Source: JASHVB01 sp035508435
GTDB taxonomy: Bacteria; Pseudomonadota; Alphaproteobacteria; Acetobacterales; Acetobacteraceae
Length of the DNA: 64,000 nucleotides
Reading direction: 5' to 3'
Assembly: GCA_035508435.1 (NCBI GenBank)
Contig: DATJNA010000084.1
Location: 8,873 to 72,872 of the forward strand
Below the pieces are notes generated by a model. The model searched no databases and had not been told where the DNA came from. It was given only the letters and a program-made list of their open reading frames with translations. Made by a program: the position numbers and the translations under genes. Positions 44,048-54,100 of this stretch are shown here, piece after piece; the stretch's first letter is position 1, and every line of letters starts with the position of its first letter.

Positions 44048-44680
44048 ATGTCGTTGGACTTCGCGGAATGCGACCGGGCGCGCCTGGCGCGAGATCCGTC
44101 CTATGACGGGCGGTTTTATACCGGCGTTCACACCACCGGTATTTACTGCCGTCCGGTCTGTCCGGTGCGCCCCGCCCGCTCGGCCAATGTTTCGTTCTTC
44201 CCGTCGGCCGCGGCGGCCGAAGCGGCGGGTTTCCGTCCCTGCCTGCGGTGCCGGCCGGAGACCGCGCCGTTTTCCAGCGCATGGATCGGCAGCAGGGCGA
44301 CGGTTGAACGAGCGCTGCGGCTGATTGTCGAGGACGGCGTGCTCGATGCGGAGGGGGCTACCGTCGAACGCCTCGCCGCGCGCCTCGGTGTCGGGGCAAG
44401 GCAACTGACGCGGCTGTTCGCTCGTCACCTGCAGGCAAGTCCCGCAAAGGTGGCCAGGACTGCCCGGGTGCAGCGGGCCAAACGGCTGATCGACGAGACC
44501 AGCCTGCCGATGATCGAGATCGCGATGCAGGCGGGCTTTGGCAGTCTACGCCGGTTCAACGCCGTCTTTGCCGAAGTCTATGGCAGACCGCCGACTGAAA
44601 TTCGGCGCACGCGGCGGCCGGCCACCAAGGCGGTGCAAACGATCGATACGCCCGGCAACTTAGAGAGTTTGCTCGCGTAA
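44048..44680 (+). CDS. Ada-like zinc domain plus AraC regulator without repair domains
   Basis: The 210-residue product aligns with the first 210 residues of the Ada/AlkA protein at 1-990: Cys34, Cys38, Cys65 and Cys68 at identical positions (GIYCRPVC, CLRCRP) and an AraC helix-turn-helix (IEIAMQAGFGSLRRFNAVF). It then stops, with no methyltransferase or glycosylase domain. It could sense methyl-phosphotriesters and activate transcription, as the Ada N-terminal half does. It is divergent from the hydrolase and GST genes, which might be its targets. Confidence 0.85.
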   Translation: MSLDFAECDRARLARDPSYDGRFYTGVHTTGIYCRPVCPVRPARSANVSFFPSAAAAEAAGFRPCLRCRPETAPFSSAWIGSRATVERALRLIVEDGVLDAEGATVERLAARLGVGARQLTRLFARHLQASPAKVARTARVQRAKRLIDETSLPMIEIAMQAGFGSLRRFNAVFAEVYGRPPTEIRRTRRPATKAVQTIDTPGNLESLLA

Positions 44681-45006
44681 CGACGCCGGCGGAGAAACGA
44701 CGCCGGCGGAGAACAGGGCGGTTCACAATCCACGACTGTCCACCTCTCGACGGTCGCCGCCACCACCTTGCGACCAAACCGGGAGCCAGAGGCTGACGGT
44801 GGGGAGCCTTTTTCAACACAATCGACACATCCCGGCGACACATCCCGGCGACACATCCCGGCCGACCCGTCCCGGCACCAAAGCGGACCCGCGGCAATCC
44901 ACCCAAACGGATGTTCAATCCGACCTGCCGCCGACCTTGACCCGCCGCTTGCGCGCTCGCGCCAACTCCCGCACCATGCGCCGTTCGTCCACCGCCGGAG
45001 CCCCGC
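44681..45006. other. intergenic region with two short tandem repeats
   Basis: At 44681-44712 a 17-bp unit (aacgacgccggcggaga) occurs twice. At 44825-44863 a 13-bp unit acacatcccggc(g/c) occurs three times. No gene is supported. Confidence 0.5.
44825..44863. repeat. tandem array, three 13-bp units
   Basis: acacatcccggcg, acacatcccggcg, acacatcccggcc. It lies about 145 bp before the aldolase gene. Confidence 0.85.
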
Positions 45007-45768
45007 ATGTCCGCCGCCCTGCAACTCGCCCGCACCGACATGTCCGACGCCGAATGGCAGACCCGCTGCGATCTCGCCGCGCTGTATCACATCGTGCATT
45101 ATTTCGGCTGGACCGACACGATCAACACCCACATGTCCGCCCGCATCCCCGGCGAGCCAGAGCATTTCCTGATCAACCGCTACGGCGAGATGTTCGACGA
45201 GGTCACCGCCTCTTCGCTGATCAAGATGGACATCGACGGCAACGTGCTCGGCGCCGCCGGCAAGTTCAACAATGCCGGCTTCACCATTCATAGCGGCGTC
45301 TATAAGGCGCGCCCCGATGCGAATTGCGTGCTGCACACCCATACCCGCGCCGGCGCCGGTATCTCGCTGATCGAGAAGGGCCTGCGCCCGATCAGCCAGG
45401 ACGCGCTGCACGTGCTGGACGACCTCGCCTACCATCCCTACGGCGTGCCCGCCACCGTGGAGGAATGCGAGGCGCTCGGCCGCACCTGTGTCCACGCAAG
45501 CTGCGTGGTGCTGATGAATCACGGCCTGCTGACCTTCGGCCCGACCATCCACGGCGCGCTGATGCGCCTCTACATGCTGGAACGCGCGTGCGAACTGGAA
45601 CTGCTCGCGCGCCAGATGGACGTGCCGCCGGTGATGGTGGAACCCTACGTCGTGCAGAAGGCCGCCGAGCGAATGCGGAAGATCCGCGACACCGAGAACT
45701 ATGGCCTGATGGATTGGCAGGCCCTGGTGCGCACGGTGGAGCGCAAGGGCGCCGACTACCGCCGCTGA
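45007..45768 (+). CDS. class II aldolase/adducin family protein
   Basis: The 253-residue product has the zinc-site pattern of the family: HMSARIPGEPEHFLINRYG, VLHTHTRAGAGIS (His pair) and VLMNHGLLTFGPTI (third His). Members act on sugar phosphates (fuculose, ribulose), or as adducin-like proteins of unknown substrate; the carboxy end (LMRLYMLERACELELLARQM) fits the latter. The DinB-family gene follows after 22 bp. Confidence 0.9.
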   Translation: MSAALQLARTDMSDAEWQTRCDLAALYHIVHYFGWTDTINTHMSARIPGEPEHFLINRYGEMFDEVTASSLIKMDIDGNVLGAAGKFNNAGFTIHSGVYKARPDANCVLHTHTRAGAGISLIEKGLRPISQDALHVLDDLAYHPYGVPATVEECEALGRTCVHASCVVLMNHGLLTFGPTIHGALMRLYMLERACELELLARQMDVPPVMVEPYVVQKAAERMRKIRDTENYGLMDWQALVRTVERKGADYRR

Positions 45769-45790
45769 TCCGCATTTCATGGAGGCCGGC

Positions 45791-46306
45791 ATGGACAGTG
45801 CCACCGCCCGCATGCTGGCCGACTATCGCGGCTGGGCCGACCGCCTGACGTTCGAGGCGGTCGCCGCCCTGCCTCCCGGTGAGGCCACGAAGCAACGCCC
45901 GACCTTGTTCAAGACCATCATCGGCACGCTGAATCATAATCTGCTGATCGACCAGGTATGGCAGGCGCATATCGAGGGCCGCGACCACGGCTTCCAGGCG
46001 CGCAACGTCTTGCTGCACGCCGACCTGGACGCGTTATGGACGGCGCAACAGGCGATGAACCGCTGGTGGATCGACTGGTGCGAGGCGCAGTCGCCGGCCA
46101 GCCTGGCGGAGCAAGTGCGCTTCCGCTTCATCGGCGGCGAGGCAAGCGTGATGACGCGGGGCGAGATGCTGCTGCATGTGGTCAATCACGGTTCCTATCA
46201 TCGCGGCTGGGTGGCGGAGATGTTCTTCGATGTCCCTGCCGCCAATCCGGCCACCGACCTGCCGGTCTATTTGCGCGATGCCGCGAGGCGGCCACCGCCT
46301 GGGTAG
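45791..46306 (+). CDS. DinB/YfiT-fold metalloprotein
   Basis: The 171-residue four-helix protein has the usual metal histidines (IGTLNHNLLIDQVWQ and VVNHGSYHRGWVAEMF). Family members include thiol transferases dependent on bacillithiol or mycothiol and DNA-damage-induced proteins; no specific role can be assigned. GGAGG five bases before the ATG at 45791 prefers it to an ATG four codons upstream. Confidence 0.85.
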   Translation: MDSATARMLADYRGWADRLTFEAVAALPPGEATKQRPTLFKTIIGTLNHNLLIDQVWQAHIEGRDHGFQARNVLLHADLDALWTAQQAMNRWWIDWCEAQSPASLAEQVRFRFIGGEASVMTRGEMLLHVVNHGSYHRGWVAEMFFDVPAANPATDLPVYLRDAARRPPPG

Positions 46307-46544
46307 CCTGCTGGTTCCGATCCGCGTCCGCAGCCATCGGATTCCGATCCGAGGCAGCCGCACCGCGCCGGCAGTCCCGACCGAGACGTCGACCTGCTTT
46401 CCAGGCACAGTTCCGGCATGCTGAACGGGCTCAGCATGTTCTGGAACCGGCAGACGGCAAAAGACCCCCACCATGACCGGCCCTGAGCCAGCCATCTGCC
46501 CCGAGGGATCTGGCGCGTCCGCCGGATATGCGGCTCGCTTGGCA

Positions 46545-46580
46545 GTGCGTGGATGGCCGGCCCGGCGCCGGCCATGACAG
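46545..46580. repeat. GGCC-type palindromic repeat element (member 2)
   Basis: ATGGCCGGC (46553-46561) pairs perfectly with GCCGGCCAT (46567-46575) around a 5-base loop; the flanks are gtgcgtgg and gacag. It lies 22 bp before the next gene and overlaps its likely leader. Confidence 0.7.
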
Positions 46581-46601
46581 CGAACAAGAAAGGAAACGCC
46601 G

Positions 46602-47402
46602 ATGCCTGAACTACGGGAAATCCTGCGCAACCATCTGAAGGAGACGCTGGCGCGCGGCGAGGTCGCGGCCTCGATGACGGTGCGCCTGTGCCGCAGCATC
46701 GAGATCGCGCAGATCGCCAAAACCGCCGGCTTCGATACCCTGTACGTGGACATGGAACATAACACGCTGTCGATCGATGCCACCTGCCAGATCTGCATCT
46801 TCGCCCAGCAGATCGGCATCACGCCGCTGGTGCGGGTGCCGGCCAATTCGCCCGAATACATCTGCCGCGTGCTGGACGGCGGCGCCATGGGGGTGATCAC
46901 CCCGCATATCCGCTCCGCCGAGCAAGCCCGCGAGATGGTGAAGTTGGTGAAGTTCGCGCCGCTGGGCGAGCGCTCGGCCGGTGGCGCGTTGTCGCAATAC
47001 CAGTATCGCAGCTTCCCGTCGGCCGAGACCAATGCCGTGATGAACGATGCGACCATGCTGGTGGTGATGCTGGAAACCGTCGCCGCGCTGGAGCATGTCG
47101 AGGAGGTCATCGCGGTCGATGGCGTCGACATGCTGCTGGTCGGCAGCAACGATCTGTGCAACGAGATGGGCATCACCGGCCAGTACGACCATCCGCGCCT
47201 GCGCGATGCCTTCGCCCGCGCGATCGCGGCGGCGACGGCGGCGGGCAAGCATGTCGGTGTCGGCGGCCTGGCGTCGCGCAATGACCTGATGACGCAGTTC
47301 GTGCGGATGGGCGCGCGCTATGTCTCCACCGGGACGGACATGGCGTTCCTCCAGGCGGCCTGCGCCGCCAAGGCCAAGTTCGTGCGCGATATCGGCGCCT
47401 GA
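46602..47402 (+). CDS. HpcH/HpaI-type aldolase (citrate lyase beta-like)
   Basis: The 266-residue TIM-barrel enzyme has FDTLYVDMEHNTLSIDA, PLVRVPANSPEYICRVLDGG, GVITPHIRSAEQAREMV, MLETVAALEHVEEVI and VDMLLVGSNDLCNEMG. These residues cover the metal (Glu/Asp) and Arg positions of HpcH/HpaI. Such enzymes cleave 2-keto-hydroxy acids to pyruvate and an aldehyde. The M20 amidohydrolase follows after 60 bp. GAAAGGA precedes the ATG. Confidence 0.92.
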   Translation: MPELREILRNHLKETLARGEVAASMTVRLCRSIEIAQIAKTAGFDTLYVDMEHNTLSIDATCQICIFAQQIGITPLVRVPANSPEYICRVLDGGAMGVITPHIRSAEQAREMVKLVKFAPLGERSAGGALSQYQYRSFPSAETNAVMNDATMLVVMLETVAALEHVEEVIAVDGVDMLLVGSNDLCNEMGITGQYDHPRLRDAFARAIAAATAAGKHVGVGGLASRNDLMTQFVRMGARYVSTGTDMAFLQAACAAKAKFVRDIGA

Positions 47403-47462
47403 AAGCGCCGCGCGATGCGGCAAGGCTTGCAATGACCGCGGTATTGCCGCTACGGGAACATC

Positions 47463-48614
47463 ATGGACCACTCGCTCGCCGAGACGCTGACCGCCTGGCG
47501 CCGCCATCTGCACGCGCATCCAGAACTCACTCAGCATGAGCAAGAGACGGCGGCGTTCGTCTGCGCGCGCCTGAGCGAGCTGGGGATTCCATTCGTTCCG
47601 GGCGTGGGCGGGCACGGCGTGGTGGCGACACTGAGCCGCGGCCAGTCGAACCGCAGTGTCGGGCTGCGCGCCGACATGGACGCGTTGCCGATCACGGAAA
47701 CCTCCGGCGTGCCGCATGCCTCCACCAATCCGGGTGTAATGCATGCCTGTGGCCATGACGGCCACACCACGTCCCTGCTTGGCGCTGCCGCGCTGCTGGC
47801 GCGGGATCCTGCCTGGACCGGCACGGTGCAACTGGTGTTCCAGCCGGCCGAGGAAGGCGGCGGCGGCGCGCGTGCCATGATCGCCGACGGATTGTTCGAG
47901 CGTTTCCCGATGGAGCGCATTTTCGGCTACCACAACTGGCCCGGCCTGGATGCCGGCACGGTGGCGGTGCATGACGGGCCGGTGATGGCGTCGGGCAAGC
48001 GGCTGGCGTTCCGCGTCAGGGGCCACTCCGGCCACGCCGCCATGCCGCACCTGGCACGCGACCCGATGGTGGCGTCGGCGCATCTTTTGCTCGCATTGCA
48101 GTCGATCGTTTCGCGCAACGTCAATCCGCTGGACTCGGTCGTGATCACCATCGCGACGATGGAGGCCGGCAGCGCGGTCAACCAGATTCCCGGCGAAGCG
48201 GTGCTGCGCGGCACCATCCGCACGCTGCGTCCGGCGGTGAGCGAGCAAGTGGACCATGCGATTCGCCGCGTCGCGGCCGGCGTGGCGCAAAGCTGCGATG
48301 TCGATATCGAGGTCGAGATGGCGGCGCGCGGCACGAACCAGGTGACGCAGAACTCCCCGGCGGAACGCGACCTGGCGGCCGCGGCAGTCACGGCGGCCGG
48401 CCTGCCGCTGCGGCGCGACATGCAGCCGGCGATGACGGGCGAGGATTTCTCCTGGTACTTGCAGGAGCGGCCGGGTGCATTCGTATGGGTCGGTAACGGC
48501 CCGGCGGAAGGCGGCTGCGAGCTGCACAATTCGAATTACGATTTCAACGACGCGATCCTGCCGGCGGCGGCGGGCTTCCTGGCCAGCGTGGCCAAGCGGG
48601 CATTGGCGGGCTGA
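47463..48614 (+). CDS. M20 family metallopeptidase/amidohydrolase
   Basis: The 383-residue product is a hippurate hydrolase/N-acyl-amino-acid amidohydrolase type enzyme: WRRHLHAHPELTQHEQETA, LRADMDALPI, HACGHDGHTTSLLGAAALL, QPAEEGGGGARAMI (catalytic Glu pair) and TGEDFSWYLQERPG. A dimerisation insert spans about 180-290. It removes acyl groups from amino acids or related amides in the cytosol. Confidence 0.93.
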   Translation: MDHSLAETLTAWRRHLHAHPELTQHEQETAAFVCARLSELGIPFVPGVGGHGVVATLSRGQSNRSVGLRADMDALPITETSGVPHASTNPGVMHACGHDGHTTSLLGAAALLARDPAWTGTVQLVFQPAEEGGGGARAMIADGLFERFPMERIFGYHNWPGLDAGTVAVHDGPVMASGKRLAFRVRGHSGHAAMPHLARDPMVASAHLLLALQSIVSRNVNPLDSVVITIATMEAGSAVNQIPGEAVLRGTIRTLRPAVSEQVDHAIRRVAAGVAQSCDVDIEVEMAARGTNQVTQNSPAERDLAAAAVTAAGLPLRRDMQPAMTGEDFSWYLQERPGAFVWVGNGPAEGGCELHNSNYDFNDAILPAAAGFLASVAKRALAG

Positions 48615-48806
48615 TTCGCGCTGCCGCCAGCCGATGGCCGCTGGACACGGCGCGCGCAACAGCGCCGGCTGAGGTCGGCGCGGCTGCCAAACCGTGGCGA
48701 AACAAAACCCGCGCCGCGCCGCAATCGTTTCCGTCGCGGCGCCGCCCTCTTTTCCGTCGCGGCGCCGCGCTCTTTTGCCGCTCGATGCCAGGCCGCTGGC
48801 CGAGGC

Positions 48807-49571
48807 TCAGCCGAACTTCGGCGCAAGTGGGACAATCGGTTCTTCGCTGTCAATCAGCGGATCCAGTGGGAACCGCAGGCTCCATGCGGCGGGATCGGCG
48901 ATCTCGATCGTGTCGCCACTGAGCCGCAGGCCATGGCGCGTCATGGTTGCCAGCGTGCGGGAAAACGTTTCGCGCGTCATGCCGAGTTGCCATGCGATGC
49001 GCCGCTTTTCCACCGGCAGCCGGACCGCCGTGTCCGGCCCGGCCGCCGTCACCAGCCTCAGCAGGTAGCAGCCCACGCGATCCTCGGCCGACCGCAATTC
49101 CAGGTTCTTCGCATGCTTCACCTGGCGGCGGAAATGCGCCGCCTGGCACGCCAGAACCGCCAGGCAGAGAGCATGGTCAGCCGCAACCGCCTCACGAAAC
49201 GCATCGGCATGGATGAGAACCAGCATCGCCTCCTCCAGCACGCGGCCATGCGCGAGATAGGGCTGGCAATTCAGTACCGCCGCCGGCAACAGCAGGTCGA
49301 TCGGCCGCACGGTTTCGATCAGGGCTTCGACGCTGCCCGCGACTCCCACCAGTTCGACGCACCCAGACACCAGTAACTGGGCAAAGCTCGGCGTTTCCGA
49401 CTGGCGAAACAGCAGACTGCCGGCCGGCACCCGATGCAGCACAGCATGCTGGGCCATGCCGTCCAGGATCGCTGCCGGGACCCGACCCAGCCATGGCGTC
49501 CGGCCCAACGCCTCGCGCGCCGAGCCAGGCACCGGCGGCGGCAGATCCGTGCCGAACTCACTGTTTATCAT
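48807..49571 (-). CDS. Crp/Fnr family regulator without an N-terminal iron-sulfur motif
   Basis: The product (254 residues from the ATG at 49571; TTG 49580 is a possible start) has a cAMP-receptor-type beta barrel, a long dimer helix and a winged helix. The recognition segment GMTRETFSRTLATM contains the E-x-x-S-R pattern that reads TTGAT half-sites. The N-terminal cysteine cluster of FNR is absent, so it is more like Dnr or NnrR regulators that sense nitric oxide through haem, or another signal. It is divergent from narK, whose promoter has a perfect FNR-type box. Confidence 0.88.
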   Translation of the reverse strand: MINSEFGTDLPPPVPGSAREALGRTPWLGRVPAAILDGMAQHAVLHRVPAGSLLFRQSETPSFAQLLVSGCVELVGVAGSVEALIETVRPIDLLLPAAVLNCQPYLAHGRVLEEAMLVLIHADAFREAVAADHALCLAVLACQAAHFRRQVKHAKNLELRSAEDRVGCYLLRLVTAAGPDTAVRLPVEKRRIAWQLGMTRETFSRTLATMTRHGLRLSGDTIEIADPAAWSLRFPLDPLIDSEEPIVPLAPKFG

Positions 49572-49689
49572 CCTGGTCAAGGATCGCCTCTTTTGCTCAG
49601 GCCACGCGTTTGCAGCTACCGCAGGATCGGACCGAGCACCATCGTGTGATTCATGTCACGAATTATGTGACTAATTATCCGAACCTCCT

Positions 49690-49703
49690 TTGATTCAGAT
49701 CAA
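49690..49703. promoter_or_regulatory. FNR/Dnr-type binding site upstream of narK
   Basis: TTGAT-TCAG-ATCAA matches the FNR consensus (TTGAT-N4-ATCAA) perfectly. It lies about 140 bp before the narK start and 119 bp before the divergent regulator. A second, weaker dyad, GTCAC-N7-GTGAC, is at 49655-49671. Confidence 0.8.
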
Positions 49704-49842
49704 TGCTGGTCACCGCACCCTGCGGCACGGTGGATGACAAGCGCGACAACCGGCCGTGAGGCCGCGCCGTTCGCTCGCGCCGACACCTGATCGCTCGGCC
49801 ACTATCACGCTCGGCCGGCGCGTGCCCCGAGGAGGCTGCGCA

Positions 49843-51168
49843 GTGGACCAAATGACATCAGCGACCATGACGGGCACGCACCGACAGGGCAGCGGCCTGC
49901 AAGGCAGCCCGCGCCAGGGCCTGATCATGGGCACGTGGGGCTTCTTCATCGGCTTCGCCGCGGTCGCCCTGTACGGCCCCGCCGCGCATGCCTTCCAGCA
50001 GTCGATGCAGCTATCGCCGTTGTTGGTCGGCTTGTTGGTGGCGGCGCCCCAGCTCACCGGCTCGCTGCTGCGCATTCCGTTCGGCGCCTGGGTGGACAAG
50101 ACCGGCGGACGGCTGCCCATGCTCACCTTGTTCGGCATTTCGATCGTCGGCATGTGGGGCCTGGTCTTCATCCTGGTCACCGTGCCGCATATCACCGCCG
50201 CACTTTACCCGGTGGTGCTGTTATTCGGCTTCATGAGCGGCTGCGGCGTGGCGTCGTTCTCCGTCGGCGTTCCGCAGGTTTCCTACTGGTTCCCACGCAA
50301 CCGCCAGGGTACGGCGCTGGGCATCTATGGCGGCGTCGGCAATCTGGCGCCGGGCGTGTTCACATTGCTCCTGCCGTTTGCCATCGCCGCGTTCGGCTTG
50401 GCCGGCTCCTATCTGGCCTGGCTCGCGTTTCTGCTGATCGGCACCGGCATCTACGGCTGGCTGGCGCGCGACGCGTACTATTTCCAACTGCGCGCCGGCG
50501 GCATGGCGGCTGACGCAGCGCGCACCACCGCTGAGCAAAACGGCCAGGAGCTGTTCCCACGCGAATCCGTCTGGGGCGCGCTGATCATGGCCGCCGACGA
50601 GACGCGCACCTGGGGCCTGGTGTTTCTGTACTTCGTTTCCTTCGGTGGCTTCCTGGCGCTGACCGCCTGGTTCCCAACCTACTGGATCAACCTGCACCAT
50701 TTCAGCATCACCACCGCGGGCATCCTGGGCGGCGTCGGATTTTCCCTGCTGGCGGCGGTGGCACGCGTCGGCGGCGGCTCGCTGGCGGAAAACTTCGGCG
50801 GCGAAATCATGGCGGCGATCGCCTTCACGATCGTGCTGATCGGCGCCGCGCTGCTTTGCTCGTTCACCGCGTTCAACATCAACCTGACGGGCGAGCTGCT
50901 GATCGGCCTGGGCATGGGCCTGGGCAACGCCGCCGTGTTCAAGATGGTGCCGAAATACGTGCCCCATGCCGTGGGCGGCGCATCCGGGCTGGTGGGCGGC
51001 CTCGGCGCCCTCGGCGGCTTCGTCATCCCGCCCGTGCTCGGTCTGTTTGCCGGCGCCCTGGGCGACACCGGCTACTCCGGCGGCTTCTTCGCCTACGTGG
51101 TCATGGCGATCGCGGCCATCATGGTCTCGGTCGGCTTCTTCCGCACCCGTAACCGCGTCGTCGCGTAA
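49843..51168 (+). CDS. narK: nitrate/nitrite transporter NarK
   Basis: The 441-residue MFS protein has about 12 helices and both nitrate-signature glycine-rich segments: GCGVASFSVGVPQVSYWFP with LGIYGGVGNLAPG, and LGMGLGNAAVFKMVPKY with GGASGLVGGLGALGGF. It moves nitrate in and may exchange nitrite. The GTG at 49843 follows GAGGAGG; the frame stays open further upstream without a good site. narG follows after 14 bp. Confidence 0.95.
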   Translation: MDQMTSATMTGTHRQGSGLQGSPRQGLIMGTWGFFIGFAAVALYGPAAHAFQQSMQLSPLLVGLLVAAPQLTGSLLRIPFGAWVDKTGGRLPMLTLFGISIVGMWGLVFILVTVPHITAALYPVVLLFGFMSGCGVASFSVGVPQVSYWFPRNRQGTALGIYGGVGNLAPGVFTLLLPFAIAAFGLAGSYLAWLAFLLIGTGIYGWLARDAYYFQLRAGGMAADAARTTAEQNGQELFPRESVWGALIMAADETRTWGLVFLYFVSFGGFLALTAWFPTYWINLHHFSITTAGILGGVGFSLLAAVARVGGGSLAENFGGEIMAAIAFTIVLIGAALLCSFTAFNINLTGELLIGLGMGLGNAAVFKMVPKYVPHAVGGASGLVGGLGALGGFVIPPVLGLFAGALGDTGYSGGFFAYVVMAIAAIMVSVGFFRTRNRVVA

Positions 51169-51182
51169 CCGGGGGCGCAAAG

Positions 51183-54100
51183 ATGAGCCATTTCCTCGAC
51201 CGCCTGACCTTTTTTCGCAAGACCGTCGATACCTTCGCCGAAAAGCACGGCATCGTCACCGACGAGGATCGCCACTGGGAGGAGGCGTATCGTTCGCGCT
51301 GGCAGCACGACAAGATCGTGCGCTCCACCCATGGCGTGAACTGCACCGGTTCTTGCTCCTGGAAGATCTATGTCAAGGGCGGCATCGTCACCTGGGAGAC
51401 GCAGCAGACCGACTATCCGCGCACGCGTCCGGACATGCCGAACCATGAGCCGCGCGGCTGTGCACGCGGCGCCAGCTATTCCTGGTACTTGTACTCGGCG
51501 AACAGGGTGAAGCATCCGCTGGTGCGGGGGCGGCTGCTGAAACTATGGCGGGAGGCCCGCGCGATGCGCACGCCGGTCGCCGCCTGGGCCTCGATCGTCG
51601 AGGACGCCGGCAAGCGCGCCAGCTACACCAGCAAGCGTGGCCTCGGCGGTTTCGTGCGCGCCTCGTGGGACGAGGTGAACGAGATCATCGCCGCGGCCAA
51701 CGCCTATACCGCGAAAACCTACGGCCCGGATCGCGTGATCGGCTTCTCACCGATTCCGGCGATGTCGATGGTCAGCTACGCGGCAGGCTCGCGCTACCTG
51801 TCGCTGCTCGGCGGCGTCTGCATGAGTTTCTACGACTGGTATTGCGATCTGCCGCCCGCCAGCCCGATGACCTGGGGCGAGCAAACCGACGTGCCGGAAA
51901 GCGCCGACTGGTACAACGCCGGGTTCCTGATGCTGTGGGGTTCCAATGTCCCGCAGACCCGCACGCCGGACGCACATTTCTATACCGAGGTCCGCTACAA
52001 GGGTACCAAGAGCGTCGTGGTGTCGCCCGACTATGCCGAGGCCACCAAGTTCGCCGATCTGTGGCTGCATCCGAAGCAGGGCACCGATGCCGCGCTGGCA
52101 ATGGCGATCGGCCACGTGATCCTGCGCGAGTTCTATCTGAATCGGACCGTGCCCTATTTCGAAGACTACGCCCGCCGCTACACCGATCTGCCCTTGCTGG
52201 TGCGGCTGGTGCGCCAGGGTGAGCATTATGTGCCGGAACGTCTGCTGCGGGCGGGCGATTTCGCCGCCGGCCTGGGCGAAACCAACAACCCGGACTGGAA
52301 GACGGTCGCACTGGATGCCGCCGGCGAGCCGGTGGTGCCGAATGGCTCGGTGGGATTTCGCTGGGGCGAAACCGGCAAGTGGAATCTGGAAGCGAAGGCC
52401 AGCCACGGCGAGGCTGTGTCGCTGGCGCTGACGTTGGCCGGCGAGACGACCCGCGCCGGCGTTGCCTTCCCATATTTCGGCGGCAGCGCTCCGCACGACT
52501 TTACCGCCACCGATCATCCCGATGTGCTGGTGCGCACTCTGCCGGTGCGTCGTCTCGCCTTGCCGGACGGCGAGGCGCTCGTCGCCACGGTATTTGATCT
52601 GCTGTGTGCCAACTATGGGCTCGATCGCGATTTCGGCGGTGGCAACGTCGCCGCGGATTATAATGACGACACGCCGTTCACGCCCGCCTGGGCCGAGCAA
52701 GTCACCGGCGTGCCACGCCACCAGATCGTGCATGTGGCGCGCGAGTTCGCTGCCAACGCGGAGAAGACCAACGGCCGTTCGATGGTGATCCTGGGTGCCG
52801 GTCTGAACCACTGGTACCACATGGACATGAACTATCGCGGGATCATCAACATGCTGGTCCTGTGCGGCTGCATCGGCCAGTCGGGCGGCGGCTGGTCGCA
52901 CTATGTCGGGCAGGAGAAGCTGCGCCCGCAGACCGGCTGGCTGCCCATCGCCTTCGCGCTCGATTGGAACCGGCCGCCACGGCAGCAGAATTCCACCTCG
53001 TTCTTCTACGCGCACACCGACCAGTGGCGCTACGAAACGCTGAACGTGTCGGAGATCCTGTCGCCGACTGCCCCGACGGGCGACTGGAGCGGTTCGCTGA
53101 TCGACTACAATGTGCGCGCCGAACGCATGGGCTGGCTGCCCAGCGCACCGCAATTGAAGCAGAACCCGCTGACCATCGCCGCACAAGCCAAGGCGGCGGG
53201 AATGGCAGTGAAGGACTACGTCGCCAGCGCCATGGCCGGCACTGGTGTCATGGCCGACACAGGCACGACCCAAAGTGTCATGGCCGGCGCAGGCCGGCCA
53301 CCCACGCCTTCGTTCGCACCGGGCAATAAACCCGTTGGCGGCCGGACCAGGCCCGGCGATGCCGCGGAGTTGGAACTCTCCTGCCACGATCCCGATCACC
53401 CCGCGAACTGGCCGCGCAACATGTTCGTGTGGCGGTCCAACCTTCTGGGGTCGTCCGGCAAAGGCCACGAATACTTCCTGAAGCACTTGCTCGGCACCAA
53501 GAATGGCGTGCTGGGCAAGGATCTCGGCGCCGAAGGCGGCGCCAAGCCGCAGGACGTGGTGTGGCACGACCAGGCACCAGAGGGAAAACTCGACCTGCTG
53601 GTGACGCTGGATTTCCGCATGTCCACCACCTGCGTCTATTCCGATATCGTGCTGCCGACCGCCACCTGGTACGAAAAGAACGACCTCAACACCTCCGACA
53701 TGCACCCGTTCATCCATCCGCTGTCCGCGGCGGTGGATCCGGCGTGGGAGGCTCGCTCGGACTGGGACATCTACAAAGGCATCGCCAAGGCATTCTCCGC
53801 CGTCGCGCCCGAAGTGCTGGGCGTCGAGACCGATGTGGTGCTGAGCCCGATCCAGCACGACACCGCCGGCGAGCTGGCACAGCCATACGATGTGAAAGAT
53901 TGGCAGCGAGGCGACATCGCACCGATCCCGGGCCGCACTATGCCGAACATCGCCGTGGTGGAGCGCGACTATCCCAATCTCTACGCCCGCTTCACCTCGA
54001 TCGGCCCGCTGCTGGAGAAGCTGGGCAACGGCGGCAAAGGCATCGGCTGGAACACCCAGCATGAAATCGACAGCCTGCGCGCACTGAACGGCGTTGCACC

